Part shown: positions 14,946-23,111 of the stretch, one piece after another
How positions within the stretch are numbered: the first letter of the stretch is position 1
Layout: each line of letters opens with the position of its first letter
Assembly: GCA_964498585.1 (NCBI GenBank)
Contig: CAZCHH010000015.1
Coordinates: 1 to 56,632, forward strand
Direction: 5' to 3'
From: JAAYJM01 sp964498585
GTDB lineage: Bacteria > Bacteroidota > Ignavibacteria > Kapaibacteriales > UBA2268
Length of the DNA: 56,632 bases
Made by a program: the position numbers and the translations under genes
Notes under the pieces: generated by a model
Databases searched by the model: none
What the model was told of the DNA's origin: nothing
The model's input: the letters and a program-made list of their open reading frames with translations, nothing else

Positions 14946-15310
14946 CAGAGTTTTCAGGTCTTCTGGGAGAGCTTTCAATTCATCTGGAAGAGTTTCCAAT
15001 TCATCTGGAAGAGTTTCCAATTCATCTGGAAGAGTTTNNNNNNNNNNNNNNNNNNNNNNNNNNNNNNNNNNNNNNNNNNNNNNNNNNNNNNNNNNNNNNN
15101 NNNNNNNNNNNNNNNNNNNNNNNNNNNNNNNNNNNNNTCTGGAAGAGTTTCCAATTCATCTGGAAGAGTTTCCAATTCATCTGGAAGAGTTTTCAGGTCT
15201 TCTGGGAGAGTTTTCAGGTCTTCTGGAAGAGCTTTCAGGTCTTCTGGGAGAGTTTTCAAGTCTTCTTGGAGAGTTTTCAATTCATCTGGAAGAGTTTTCA
15301 GGTCTTCGTA
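14946..15310. repeat. 21-bp tandem repeat array, locus 1 (with N gap)
   Basis: Units of 21 bases such as TTCATCTGGAAGAGTTTCCAA and a second type with CAGGTCTTCTGGGAGAG. The array spans both sides of the N gap at 15038-15137, where assembly failed because of the repeat. The unit length is a multiple of three, so copy number can change without breaking the reading frame. Confidence 0.85.
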
Positions 15311-15328
15311 GTTGTTAGAAAACATCAT
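14946..15328 (-). CDS. Heptad-repeat (coiled-coil) small protein, locus 1
   Basis: On the minus strand an ATG at 15326-15328 opens MMFSNNYEDLKTLPDELKTL, followed by nearly perfect 7-residue units LKTLPED, LKALPED and LETLPDE encoded by a 21-bp DNA repeat. Leu at heptad positions 1 and 4 predicts a long coiled coil. A 100-N gap (15038-15137) interrupts it. Beyond the gap the frame changes (KLFQMNW units), which may only reflect the arbitrary gap size, so the true end is unknown. A second ORF with the same first 11 residues lies at 43731-43928, and both share ~180 bases of upstream sequence. Function unknown. Confidence 0.5.
15038..15137. other. Assembly gap (100 N) inside the repeat array
   Basis: Exactly 100 N, a usual placeholder for a gap of unknown size. 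The real number of 21-bp units cannot be known from this window. Confidence 0.95.
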
Positions 15329-15540
15329 TTTTTATATAGAAAATGTAAAAAGTGATTTAGAAGAAGAAAATTTTCATTTCAATAACATTCCGTTATCGTT
15401 CGAAATTATTCCGATTAATTTAGTTGAAAGAAATTTTCATTTGTAATTTGGCATTTTTACTTTCGAAAATCTTGAGAATCTTTACGAAAATTAAAAGAGA
15501 TTGTCAAACGAATATTTCCCACAGTTCGTATGACTGAAGA
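15329..15540 (-). repeat. Conserved upstream flank of the heptad-repeat ORF, locus 1
   Basis: Matches 43929-44110 in collinear pieces: CATCATTTTTTATATAGAA next to the start codon, CCGATTAATTTAGTT, AAGAAATTTTCATTTG, a hairpin region starting ACTTTCGAAAA (15459-15491), and GTCAAACGAA near the end. It presumably carries the promoter and leader of the ORF. The rest of 15541-15786 shows nothing recognisable. Confidence 0.65.
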
Positions 15541-15786
15541 AGGTTTTCTTTAATAAAATTTTCCTTTCAAAAAAAGCAAAAAACCTTATTTCCATACATA
15601 AACCTTAGTAGAAAAATGATAATGTTGTTTAAAACTTATTATCATTAACATTGTCTCTGATTTTTAAGATTTTGAAATTCAAGGAATAATAAAAATATAC
15701 TCAAAATTGAAACGTCAAAATAATTAAAAATGAGATTATTAGAATCATTTCTACAATGCTCGCAACAAAAAAAGAAAGATAGCAAT

Positions 15787-16011
15787 ATGAAAAATGAAAT
15801 AAAAGATTGGAAAGAACTTGATTTAGAGAACGATGAAATTGAAATGCTCGAATCTATTGAAAATGGTGAATGGAAAAGTATTGGAAACATAGAAGAACGT
15901 AGAAAAAATTTGAAGCATTTTTTTAGCAATTATAACGATAATTTAAATTCTGTTAATATTGAGCTTGAAAAAGATGTTTTTGATATAATCCAGAATAAAA
16001 GCAAGCAATAG
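15787..16011 (+). CDS. Orphan antitoxin-like small protein
   Basis: 74 residues beginning MKNEIKDWKELDLENDEIEM. The start at 15787 is favoured over the in-frame ATG at 15730 because homology to the copy at 42655 begins here. The pattern DEIEMLESIENGEWKSI followed by a helical basic stretch ERRKNLKHFF resembles antitoxins that pair with RelE or BrnT-like toxins; this is recall only. No toxin gene is adjacent. A broken paralogue lies at 42655-42840. A strong terminator follows at 16020. Function is inferred as antitoxin or transcription regulator. Confidence 0.55.
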   Translation: MKNEIKDWKELDLENDEIEMLESIENGEWKSIGNIEERRKNLKHFFSNYNDNLNSVNIELEKDVFDIIQNKSKQ

Positions 16012-16019
16012 TATAAGAA

Positions 16020-16048
16020 AGCCACTCCGAAAAGGGTGGCTTTTTTTG
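16020..16048 (+). terminator. Intrinsic terminator
   Basis: Identical to the 29 bases at 11571-11599: stem AGCCACTC/GGGTGGCT, loop CGAAAA, seven T. It lies nine bases after the antitoxin-like gene. Confidence 0.85.
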
Positions 16049-16059
16049 AAAAAATAATT

Positions 16060-16154
16060 ATAATCTCACGTTACACAATTCTATTTTAAGATTTTAAACA
16101 AGTTAATTTGATGCACAGTTTTTCTTTTAACATAAGTACCATTCCCCTCTTGAG
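16060..16154. repeat. ~95 bp dispersed repeat, copy 1
   Basis: Contains CAATTCTATTTTAAGATTTT and TTCCCCTCTTGAG. It matches 56137-56233 over its whole length at about 90% by eye. Non-coding in both places. Confidence 0.75.
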
Positions 16155-16184
16155 AGGGGGCAGGGGTGTGTTCTTGTTTGAACT

Positions 16185-16395
16185 ATGATTTTTCTGATTT
16201 ATATGATTAAGATGATTTTCTTTCTTAATCATTTTCATCATAGAAGTCTGAACCTTGATTTGAAAGATTACAGGATTTCTTGATTAATATAGAAAAGAAT
16301 CAGGAAATCTTTAAATCCTTTTAATCAAGGTTCAGACAAAAATTAATCATTTTCATCATATTAATCAAAAAAATCACAGTTCATAGACAAGAGAA
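16185..16395. repeat. ~200 bp imperfect palindrome (MITE-like)
   Basis: The two halves pair: TCTGAACCTTGATT near 16230 with AATCAAGGTTCAGA near 16327, AAAGAT..AGGATTTCTTGATT with AATCAGGAAATCTTT, and outer TGATTTTTCTGATTTATATG with the region before 16380. No ORF lies inside and no target-site duplication was established. The whole could fold into one long hairpin. Confidence 0.65.
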
Positions 16396-16410
16396 AATAT
16401 AAAAGCAAAA

Positions 16411-16551
16411 GATGGACTCCACCTTCCCAAGCGTGGAGTCCATCTTTTTCTATTTCAAAGAACGTTTAGTATTTATAAACATTTGCAAAATGCAAACATA
16501 GAAAATTTTGAAATGAAATGCAAAAAAGTAGTCATCCGATGACTGGGAAAC
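16411..16551 (-). repeat. ~140 bp two-hairpin element, copy 1
   Basis: Starts with the hairpin GATGGACTCCAC/GTGGAGTCCATC (16411-16444), passes TATTTCAAAGAAC and TTTGCAAAATGCAAACATAG, and ends at TAGTCATCCGATGACTGGGAA. The reverse complement lies at 39880-40029 at about 90% identity by eye. Here the second hairpin is only half present, because it joins the broken flavin reductase gene at about 16551. Confidence 0.75.
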
Positions 16552-16894
16552 CTTTTATTAGCGTATTGTTCGCATCCATTAACGAGCAATCTGTCGATAA
16601 AACCCTTAAGATTAGCAGAAATATTGTTGAAATAGAGCGGAGAGCCAAGAATGATTACGTTTGCTTCTTTTAACTGATTCAAAATAGTTGCCATATCGTC
16701 TTTTTGAACGCATATTTTCGGATTAACAAACCAGCAGGAATGACAAACTTTGCAGAAATTAATATTGCTTTCAGATAAAAAATATTTATAGTATCTGCTC
16801 CTTGCTTGGCTGCTACTTTCAAAATAGAGCTAAGCATAACATTGGTGCAACTAGATTTGCCTTTTGGGCTTCCATTAATAGCAACTATTTTCAT
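16552..16894 (-). pseudogene. NADPH-dependent FMN reductase-like gene, frameshifted and truncated
   Basis: The minus strand reads MKIVAINGSPKGKSSCTNVM (flavodoxin-fold N-terminus with the phosphate loop GSPKGKSS) from 16894. At a run of six T (minus strand; plus 16777-16782) the frame must change to continue LSESNINFCKVCHSCWFVNPK and then MATILNQLKEANVIILGSPLYFNNISANLKGFIDR, which is the conserved flavin-binding SPLYF region. One extra T would restore the frame. The 3' end is lost at the junction with the two-hairpin element after DRLLVNGCEQYA. The family normally has about 180-200 residues. It is clearly non-functional as it stands, unless the frameshift is a sequencing error; even then the C-terminus is missing. 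Confidence 0.75.
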
Positions 16895-16909
16895 AATTAT
16901 CCTTATGAT

Positions 16910-17269
16910 TTATATTTTTTTTCTTTTATTATATCCACGATTACCGAATGGCTGCAATTCTTCAATCAACATATTCTCAAGCACTTTGATTTCTTCATTG
17001 TAATTCATTTCTTTATCTTCAATATGCTTTAATTCATCGACAATTTCATAGACAAAGCTTTCTTCGCCAAACTCCTTCCATTCCTTTTGTAATTCTTCAT
17101 TTTTATGTGAGCCGAAATTTAATTGAAATTTTTGAGAATTCCAGGCAGCATTTAAATCTAATGTACTACTAATAAAAATTTTTCCATTAATTTTATTTCT
17201 GATTTGATAAACTCCCATCTTAAATTTCATTTTCTTGTATTCTTCTTTCAATTCTTTTCGAGTTTTCAT
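16910..17269 (-). CDS. GIY-YIG-like nuclease-domain protein
   Basis: 119 residues. After a basic N-terminal helix comes GVYQIRNKINGKIFIS, matching the GIY...YIG strand pair (here GVY and FIS), then LDLNAAWNSQKFQLNFGSH and EFGEESFVYEIVDELK. The layout follows small GIY-YIG proteins of Bacteroidota and Firmicutes. The Arg usual in the first helix is not seen at the expected place (WNSQK), so catalysis is uncertain. It lies between the TetR gene (12 bases upstream) and the broken flavin reductase (15 bases downstream), all on the minus strand, suggesting a former three-gene operon. Confidence 0.65.
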   Translation of the reverse strand: MKTRKELKEEYKKMKFKMGVYQIRNKINGKIFISSTLDLNAAWNSQKFQLNFGSHKNEELQKEWKEFGEESFVYEIVDELKHIEDKEMNYNEEIKVLENMLIEELQPFGNRGYNKRKKI

Positions 17270-17281
17270 AATTTTTTCAAT

Positions 17282-17872
17282 TTAAAAATTCAAGATACTA
17301 TTTAATTTATTGTCAATATTATTCATAAAATCTTTATAAGAGCTTGGATATCTTCGATTTAAATAAAAAAGGAGCATACCTGCAGTTAGATACCTTAATT
17401 CTTCTTTTAAATAGTTTGCTAAATCAGAACTAATAATTTTTTCGTTTAAACAGTATTTCCAATCATCTTCAGTCAAAGCATCTAAAAAAGTGCATATTAT
17501 TTCAATAGAAGTAGATTTATTAGCAATATCATTAAAACGCTCAATAAAAAATAACTCGAAGATTCCGGGATACAAAACAAAATATTTAACAAAAGCTTTA
17601 ACCTTAGCTTTAATATTTTCTTTCCCATTGCTGAAATTCTTTACTTCATCATAAATAAAAATCCTGCATTCTTCCTGAAAATCAGTGATACATATAAAGA
17701 TTAAATCTTTTACATCTTTAAAATAATTATATAAAGTAGCATAAGAATAACCTGCTCTGTCAGCAATATTTCTAACACTTATTGCCCTGATACCTTCTGC
17801 CTTTATTATTTCTTTTGCTGCTTGAATAAAATAACCTTTCATTCTCTCTTCTTGTATTTCTTTCTTTTCCAT
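17282..17872 (-). CDS. TetR/AcrR-family transcriptional regulator
   Basis: 196 residues. The N-terminal ~60 residues form the TetR helix-turn-helix (IKAEGIRAISVRNIADRAGYSYATLYNYFKDVKDLI); the rest is the helical ligand-binding and dimer domain without recognisable specificity. It is first in a minus-strand group with the GIY-YIG gene and the flavin reductase relic. TetR regulators usually repress their own operon; the ligand is unknown. No clear operator palindrome could be singled out in the AT-rich region upstream. Confidence 0.85.
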   Translation of the reverse strand: MEKKEIQEERMKGYFIQAAKEIIKAEGIRAISVRNIADRAGYSYATLYNYFKDVKDLIFICITDFQEECRIFIYDEVKNFSNGKENIKAKVKAFVKYFVLYPGIFELFFIERFNDIANKSTSIEIICTFLDALTEDDWKYCLNEKIISSDLANYLKEELRYLTAGMLLFYLNRRYPSSYKDFMNNIDNKLNSILNF

Positions 17873-18366
17873 TTTTCATTCCAAAAACAATAAACAAATA
17901 AAATTAACAATGCAAAATTAATTAACATTGTTAATATATGCAAGTTTTTTTTGAAAAATACTTTTTATCTGAGTGATAGGGAATTTTGTTATTCTGTGAT
18001 ATTTAGGGGGGTGGTTTAAAAGTTGTAATTCTGAACCCCCCGATAAAGGAAGACCTTTATTTAAATGGGGATGACTAACTAAATGTGTAATGCTTACGAA
18101 TGTCAGAATCCATCTTATTATAATTCAACGCTATTCAATTTTATCTAATTCACTGAAGCATTTGGGCTTGCCCAAATGTATCGTGAGCAAGTTCACTTGC
18201 TTTTCCAAGATGGATTCTGGTATACGCCAGAATGACACGTTAAGATGTCATTAGCAACGAAGTGAAGAATCCAGAAAAATGTTCTTTAAACCACTATTCT
18301 CTGGATTCTTCGCAGTCGTTCAGACTGACTAAAGGAAATGCTGAGAAGGAGTATTTATGTTTACAA
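17873..18366. repeat. Intergenic region with palindromic repeats
   Basis: No gene. It contains TTCTGAACCCCCCGATAAAG (about 18029), CATTTGGGCTTGCCCAAATG (about 18160), GAGCAAGTTCACTTGC (about 18183), GGATTCTGGTATACGCCAGAATGAC (in parts, about 18210-18237) and GAAGTGAAGAATCC...GGATTCTTCGCAG (18258-18315). The same motifs recur at 26.9-27.2, 35.5-35.75 and 37.5-37.7 kb. Confidence 0.7.
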
Positions 18367-19647
18367 TTACAAATCGACCCTTAGCATAACATAAGACCAA
18401 AAAGCAGCATCTTCACGGATATAATCATTATCTGTCAATCCAATATTCCAAAATACTTTCATTAAATCACCGGGTAAAAATGCACTCCCCCCCCATTCAA
18501 TAGTAGCACTTTTAACGATATTATATTTAACAACCAAATCAATTTCCTGCCCTAAATCGTTCAAATCATTTGCACTTTTTTGATTTGTTGTGAAATAATG
18601 CCCATCAAGCTGTATTGATAAAGGGCTATCTTTCATTTTAAAAATGAATCTAAGATAATAATCATTCAAACCGAGTCCATAAGTACTTACTAAAGTATTG
18701 CTAAAATAGTCCATAAAACCATTATAATTATGCTTGGTGCCATAACTGGGGTCAAAGGAGTTAAACTTTTCATTTTCAGATATTTCGGTGCCTGAAAGCA
18801 CATCTAAGTTAGCTGAAATAGTTAATGGCTCAAATTTATATTGTAAAGTCAAAAGTGCTAAATATGCTGAAATGTCAAAACCTCTAAACTTTCCGAACTG
18901 GTAATCGAATTCAGCAATGGCAGAAAAATCCTGAATATTTAAGAAATAACTTATTCCGGTAGTAAAACGCTCCAAATCATTATTTACTGCATCAGTTTTA
19001 TTTCCGTTAAAATCATAAAATGCAGTAACATCAATTGTATTCCCTTCGGCAAAATTTGGTAAACTCGCATAAAAGCCATAAATACTTTGGCTATTATCGT
19101 TTACTGCAGGGTATTTGTATGTTGTAGGAGTAGGACTTAAATAATTGGTTGAAGCAGTATGAGTTAGTGAAAATACATCTAATTTCAATGGGTCAGTATT
19201 TAAAGAAAAACGAAGTCCATCGAAAGAGCGGGAAATATAGTTCCAGGAGTTAGTTCCAAACAGGCGTGTAGTCCCATAAGACATCTCAAACCTACCAGCT
19301 TGGGCAGAAATCGGTAAATCAAATATGTTATGTAAGATAACATATCCCTGGTGCAAATCTGTATTCTTTAAACTTTTTACTGAATTTCCCGGTTCTCCGA
19401 AAATTCTGGAATCCTGAAATTGTGCAAAAAAAGTAACTATGTCCCATAGAGATTTTTCTACTCCAAATCTTGTCCTCATACTTGTAAAAGTAAGCGGATA
19501 AGTTTTATTACAAAAATCTCTTCCGTCTAATTCCGGCCTTATTTGAGATGCACCGGAAAATTTCCAGTCACTATTCTTTGTTTCCTGTGCAATTGCTCCC
19601 AATGATAATACAAGCAACACAACTATTAGTAAAGAAAATTTACACAT
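18367..19647 (-). CDS. Outer-membrane porin, alginate-export-like
   Basis: 426 residues from the start at 19647 (MCKFSLLIVVLLVLSLGAIAQ, a clear signal peptide). AGGAG lies nine bases upstream, so the longer in-frame start at 19779 is rejected. The mature protein is a run of alternating beta strands: MRTRFGVEKSLWDIVTFFAQFQDSRIFGE, AGRFEMSYGTTRLFG, WNYISRSFDGLRFSL. It ends with aromatic WSYVMLRVDL, as expected for a barrel strand. The R-x-R-F-G and Q-x-Q-D-S-R motifs match the alginate-export porin family. The substrate cannot be told. It is monocistronic, flanked by repeats. Confidence 0.75.
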   Translation of the reverse strand: MCKFSLLIVVLLVLSLGAIAQETKNSDWKFSGASQIRPELDGRDFCNKTYPLTFTSMRTRFGVEKSLWDIVTFFAQFQDSRIFGEPGNSVKSLKNTDLHQGYVILHNIFDLPISAQAGRFEMSYGTTRLFGTNSWNYISRSFDGLRFSLNTDPLKLDVFSLTHTASTNYLSPTPTTYKYPAVNDNSQSIYGFYASLPNFAEGNTIDVTAFYDFNGNKTDAVNNDLERFTTGISYFLNIQDFSAIAEFDYQFGKFRGFDISAYLALLTLQYKFEPLTISANLDVLSGTEISENEKFNSFDPSYGTKHNYNGFMDYFSNTLVSTYGLGLNDYYLRFIFKMKDSPLSIQLDGHYFTTNQKSANDLNDLGQEIDLVVKYNIVKSATIEWGGSAFLPGDLMKVFWNIGLTDNDYIREDAAFWSYVMLRVDL

Positions 19648-19928
19648 AAAAAAACTCCTAAAAATAATTTGGAAAAACACTATGTTAAATATAATTCTAT
19701 AAATTTTAATATACAAATTTTTTTTGTCTCCAAATATCAAAACCTTACTCTTAATTTCCCTTACTTTAAATAATCTCATAAGTCATTGCTACCTCAGAGC
19801 TTGAGATTCCTCAATTCGTTTGCCAATGACATAAGGTTTTTAAAGTTTATTTTTAAATTTTGTAATGCTAAAGTAAAGTCATTCTATCAGCAAGCTGTTC
19901 GTATGACTGGTAATTAAAAATAATAAAA

Positions 19929-19958
19929 AAAATGCCCTTATAAAAAGGGCATTTCTTA
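19929..19958 (-). terminator. Terminator of the M16 peptidase gene
   Basis: The palindrome AAATGCCCTTATAAAAAGGGCATTT lies just after the stop of the minus-strand gene ending at 19972, with a T-run when read on the minus strand. Confidence 0.75.
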
Positions 19959-19971
19959 AAATTAAAAGAAC

Positions 19972-22803
19972 TTATTTTTTTGATACTTCCGGATTAAGAA
20001 GGAATCTAATGTAATTATTGAAATCGTAATATTCATTAAATGCTTTTTTAAGGTCTTCAGGTGTTAATTTGTCAATTTGTTTATTATATTCGACAATTGC
20101 TTCTGGGTCTTCAGCATTATAGTAAGCAGAAGATAAATTGGAAAGCCAGAAATTATTTTTCTTAATCTGGACTTCTCTTGTTCGCTTTAATGTTTCAGTT
20201 AGTTTAGTAAAGTAACCGGGGTCAACAACATTGTTTTGTAAATGTTTTATAATTCTTAAAGTAGAATTGGTAAGCTCTTCAACTCTGTCAGGGTCGGTGC
20301 CGAAATAAATAAAAGTCATATTTTTTTCAGATGGATACTTGATTTGATAGCCATAAGAACCAACACCGTAAGTTCCGCCTTCGCTTTCACGAATTGAATC
20401 AGTTAGAATCATATCTAGCACAGCAAGCATTGCTTTAAAATCAAATTTGGTTTTAGGATTAATTGGTTTTTCACCATGAAATATCATATAAACGGTGCTT
20501 TTGTATTCAATACCTTTTTTAACTTCTTTTACAAGTTTTCCACTTGGAGGTTTGATTTTCAAATCTTTGAAAGTCTGCTTTTGCTTTGCTGCGGGTAAGC
20601 TTGCAATGTATAATTCAACTAATGGCTTAAATTTCTCTAAATCAATATTGCCGACGAAGAAATAAGTGAATTCGCCGGGATTTGCAAATCGCTCTGTATA
20701 AAATTTATATGCTTTTTCTACATCAAATTCATTTAATACTTTTTCTGTTAGTGGACGAGAGCGGTAATTATAATTAGATATAAAATAATTCACTGAATCA
20801 CTAAATATTGCATCTGGATTGTTTTCAGCACTCTTAATTTGAGATTTTAATCTTTCCATTAAAGATAAATAAGCATCATTATCTTTACGTGTATCAGTAA
20901 ACTTTAAATTTATAAGTTGCATAAAAGTTTCTAAATCATCTGGTGCTGCACTTCCGCTTACTTTTTGGTCAGAACTCATTATAGAACTGTTAATGCTAAC
21001 TTTCTTTCCTGAAAGCATTTTTTCCAACTGAGTCTGATTAAATGTTGAAATACCGCTTTGATTGAATAGATTTGCTGAGTAGTTTGCTGAAATATAATCT
21101 TCATCTTTTGCAAGTGAGGAGCCACCGAAACTAAATGCTTCAAATAAAATTTCATCATTTTTGAAATCAGTTGGTTTAATAATAACTTTTGCACCATTGG
21201 AAAGCGTCCATTCGACTGCATCAATTTTTGAAAGTTTTTTCTCGGAAACAACTTTGCCCGGTGTTAATTTTTTACTGAATAATGGTTTGTCTGATACTTC
21301 ATCTTTGTATGGTTCATATTGTTTTTTGCTAAACTCTTTAAATTTTGAAATTACTTCATCTTTTGTAGGAACTTTAATCTCTGCTTTTTCAGGAGCAGAA
21401 ACAAAAAGGACAACGTTTTCTTCTCTGATTAATTTTTTAATTAAATTATTTACTTCATCAATTTTTATTTCTGGGAGATATTTTTTATATATTTCTAATT
21501 CTGCTTCTATGCCGGGTATTCCTTCGTCATCAGTAAAATTAGCAACATATTCGCGTGCCAAAGCTGCAGATTCTGTTTTGTCCCTTTCAGCATAGGCACT
21601 TTCAATAAATCTCATCATATCTTTCTTTGCTCTTTCAAGTTCAGAAGGATTGAACCCATGCTGATTCGCTCTGAATATTTCAGTTAAAATGGTTTCATAA
21701 CCTTCAGTAATTGCTTCACCTTTGAGAGCTGAAGTTAAAGCAAAAACACGCAAATCACTTAAATACTGAGCTTCAAAAGCATAAGCATATATATAAGGTG
21801 GATTGGGTTTACGCTGAATTTCAGTTAATCTTTTATTAAGCATTGTACTCATCATATTTGAAAGCAGATTATAACGATAATTTTCGTAAGTGCTTGATTC
21901 TTTGCCTTTATGCTTAAATATTACTTCTACTGATGGCATTGATAATTCTTTATCAGTTTCAACAGAAGCAAATATTTCTTTATGCTCTGGAATTAAAAAT
22001 TCTTCACGTTTCTTTTCATTTGGTGGATTTGTTAAAGAACCAAAACCATCTTTAATCATTTTTTCAATTTCATTGGCATCGAAATCGCCGACTGCTACTA
22101 CAGCCATTAAATTTGGACGATACCAATCTTTGTAAAACTTTTTAATTATATCATATTTGAAATAATTTATAACGTTTGTATCGCCGATAACATCACGAAT
22201 AGCATATTTCGAATTGTGAAAAAGAATTGGAAATTGCTTTTTTTGAATTCTATCTTCAGGACCTTTGCCTAATCGCCATTCCTCCATAATAACGCCGCGC
22301 TCTTTGTCGATTTCTTCGTGGTCAAATAACAATCTTGAAGACCAATCTTCAAGAACCAAGAAACCTTTTCTCATTAGTTCTTTGTCGTCTGTTGGGACCT
22401 GAAGCATATAAACAGTTTGGTCCCAGCTTGTATATGCATTCAAATCGGCACCGAATCTCATACCAATTGATTGAAGATAATGAATTAATTCATTTTTGGG
22501 GAAATTCTTTGTGCCATTAAAACACATATGTTCGCAAAAATGGGCTAAGCCATTTTGTTCATCTGTTTCAAGAATTGCACCAGCGTTTACTGCAAGGCGA
22601 AGTTCCATTCTTTTTTCCGGCTTCTTGTTTTCTCGTATGTAGTATTTTAATCCATTGCTTAAAGTTCCAATTTTAACTTTTGGGTCTGTAGGAAGTTTGG
22701 CTTTTGGATTGGAAAAATCAAGTTGGGGTTGGGCATAAGCTGTTGTATATATCGCAAATAATAATACTGCTAAAATATATAACTTAAGTTGTTTGAAATT
22801 CAT
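19972..22803 (-). CDS. M16-family zinc peptidase (secreted)
   Basis: 943 residues. Signal peptide MNFKQLKLYILAVLLFAIYTTAYA. The zinc motif HxxEH is present as HFCEHMCFNGT (His88, Glu91, His92), and the downstream glutamate lies in EIDKERGVIMEEWR (about 165-180). Two M16 halves are visible; the C-terminal half (from about residue 530) lacks a zinc motif, as normal in the two-domain pitrilysin/PqqL type. Length is typical. Role: periplasmic or extracellular peptide degradation, substrate unknown. Monocistronic with its own terminator. Confidence 0.9.
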   Translation of the reverse strand: MNFKQLKLYILAVLLFAIYTTAYAQPQLDFSNPKAKLPTDPKVKIGTLSNGLKYYIRENKKPEKRMELRLAVNAGAILETDEQNGLAHFCEHMCFNGTKNFPKNELIHYLQSIGMRFGADLNAYTSWDQTVYMLQVPTDDKELMRKGFLVLEDWSSRLLFDHEEIDKERGVIMEEWRLGKGPEDRIQKKQFPILFHNSKYAIRDVIGDTNVINYFKYDIIKKFYKDWYRPNLMAVVAVGDFDANEIEKMIKDGFGSLTNPPNEKKREEFLIPEHKEIFASVETDKELSMPSVEVIFKHKGKESSTYENYRYNLLSNMMSTMLNKRLTEIQRKPNPPYIYAYAFEAQYLSDLRVFALTSALKGEAITEGYETILTEIFRANQHGFNPSELERAKKDMMRFIESAYAERDKTESAALAREYVANFTDDEGIPGIEAELEIYKKYLPEIKIDEVNNLIKKLIREENVVLFVSAPEKAEIKVPTKDEVISKFKEFSKKQYEPYKDEVSDKPLFSKKLTPGKVVSEKKLSKIDAVEWTLSNGAKVIIKPTDFKNDEILFEAFSFGGSSLAKDEDYISANYSANLFNQSGISTFNQTQLEKMLSGKKVSINSSIMSSDQKVSGSAAPDDLETFMQLINLKFTDTRKDNDAYLSLMERLKSQIKSAENNPDAIFSDSVNYFISNYNYRSRPLTEKVLNEFDVEKAYKFYTERFANPGEFTYFFVGNIDLEKFKPLVELYIASLPAAKQKQTFKDLKIKPPSGKLVKEVKKGIEYKSTVYMIFHGEKPINPKTKFDFKAMLAVLDMILTDSIRESEGGTYGVGSYGYQIKYPSEKNMTFIYFGTDPDRVEELTNSTLRIIKHLQNNVVDPGYFTKLTETLKRTREVQIKKNNFWLSNLSSAYYNAEDPEAIVEYNKQIDKLTPEDLKKAFNEYYDFNNYIRFLLNPEVSKK

Positions 22804-23111
22804 TTTTTTTCCCTTAATTTTTTTTAATCAACTTATCTATTTACAAATTTATTTAATAATACGATAATTTCATAAATAAGTTTTTAATTTTTAGAATTAT
22901 TAAAATAAATTAATTTATTAATGATTAATAGCAATCTAATTGTCTAAGCTTCTTTTCCCAGTCATACGAACAGCATCTTTTTTTTCATTTTTGGAAAATA
23001 GGAGCATCAAATAAATATAATTTTTACTTTCTTGTAAATAGAAGAAGAAAATATTAAATTTGCTTTTAATACATTGTTAAAAATGAATTGCTTTGTTTAG
23101 TAAGTAAATTA
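22804..23111. other. Divergent intergenic region
   Basis: AT-rich region holding the promoters of the M16 peptidase (minus) and the pentaheme cytochrome (plus). Near 22958 there is CCCAGTCATACGAACAGCAT; a related CTGTTCGTATGACTGG occurs in reverse orientation at about 19884. No gene seen. Confidence 0.5.

Noticed and set aside
14946..15310. CRISPR array
   Set aside because: The repeats follow each other directly with a 21-base period and no unique spacers, and they keep a reading frame. No cas genes nearby.
14919..15311. Plus-strand ORF over the 21-bp array
   Set aside because: It crosses the N gap and has no start region or flank conserved with the second locus. The minus-strand reading has a conserved start and flank.
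19648..19779. Longer N-terminus of the porin
   Set aside because: The extension has no ribosome binding site, and a signal peptide with AGGAG upstream starts at 19647.
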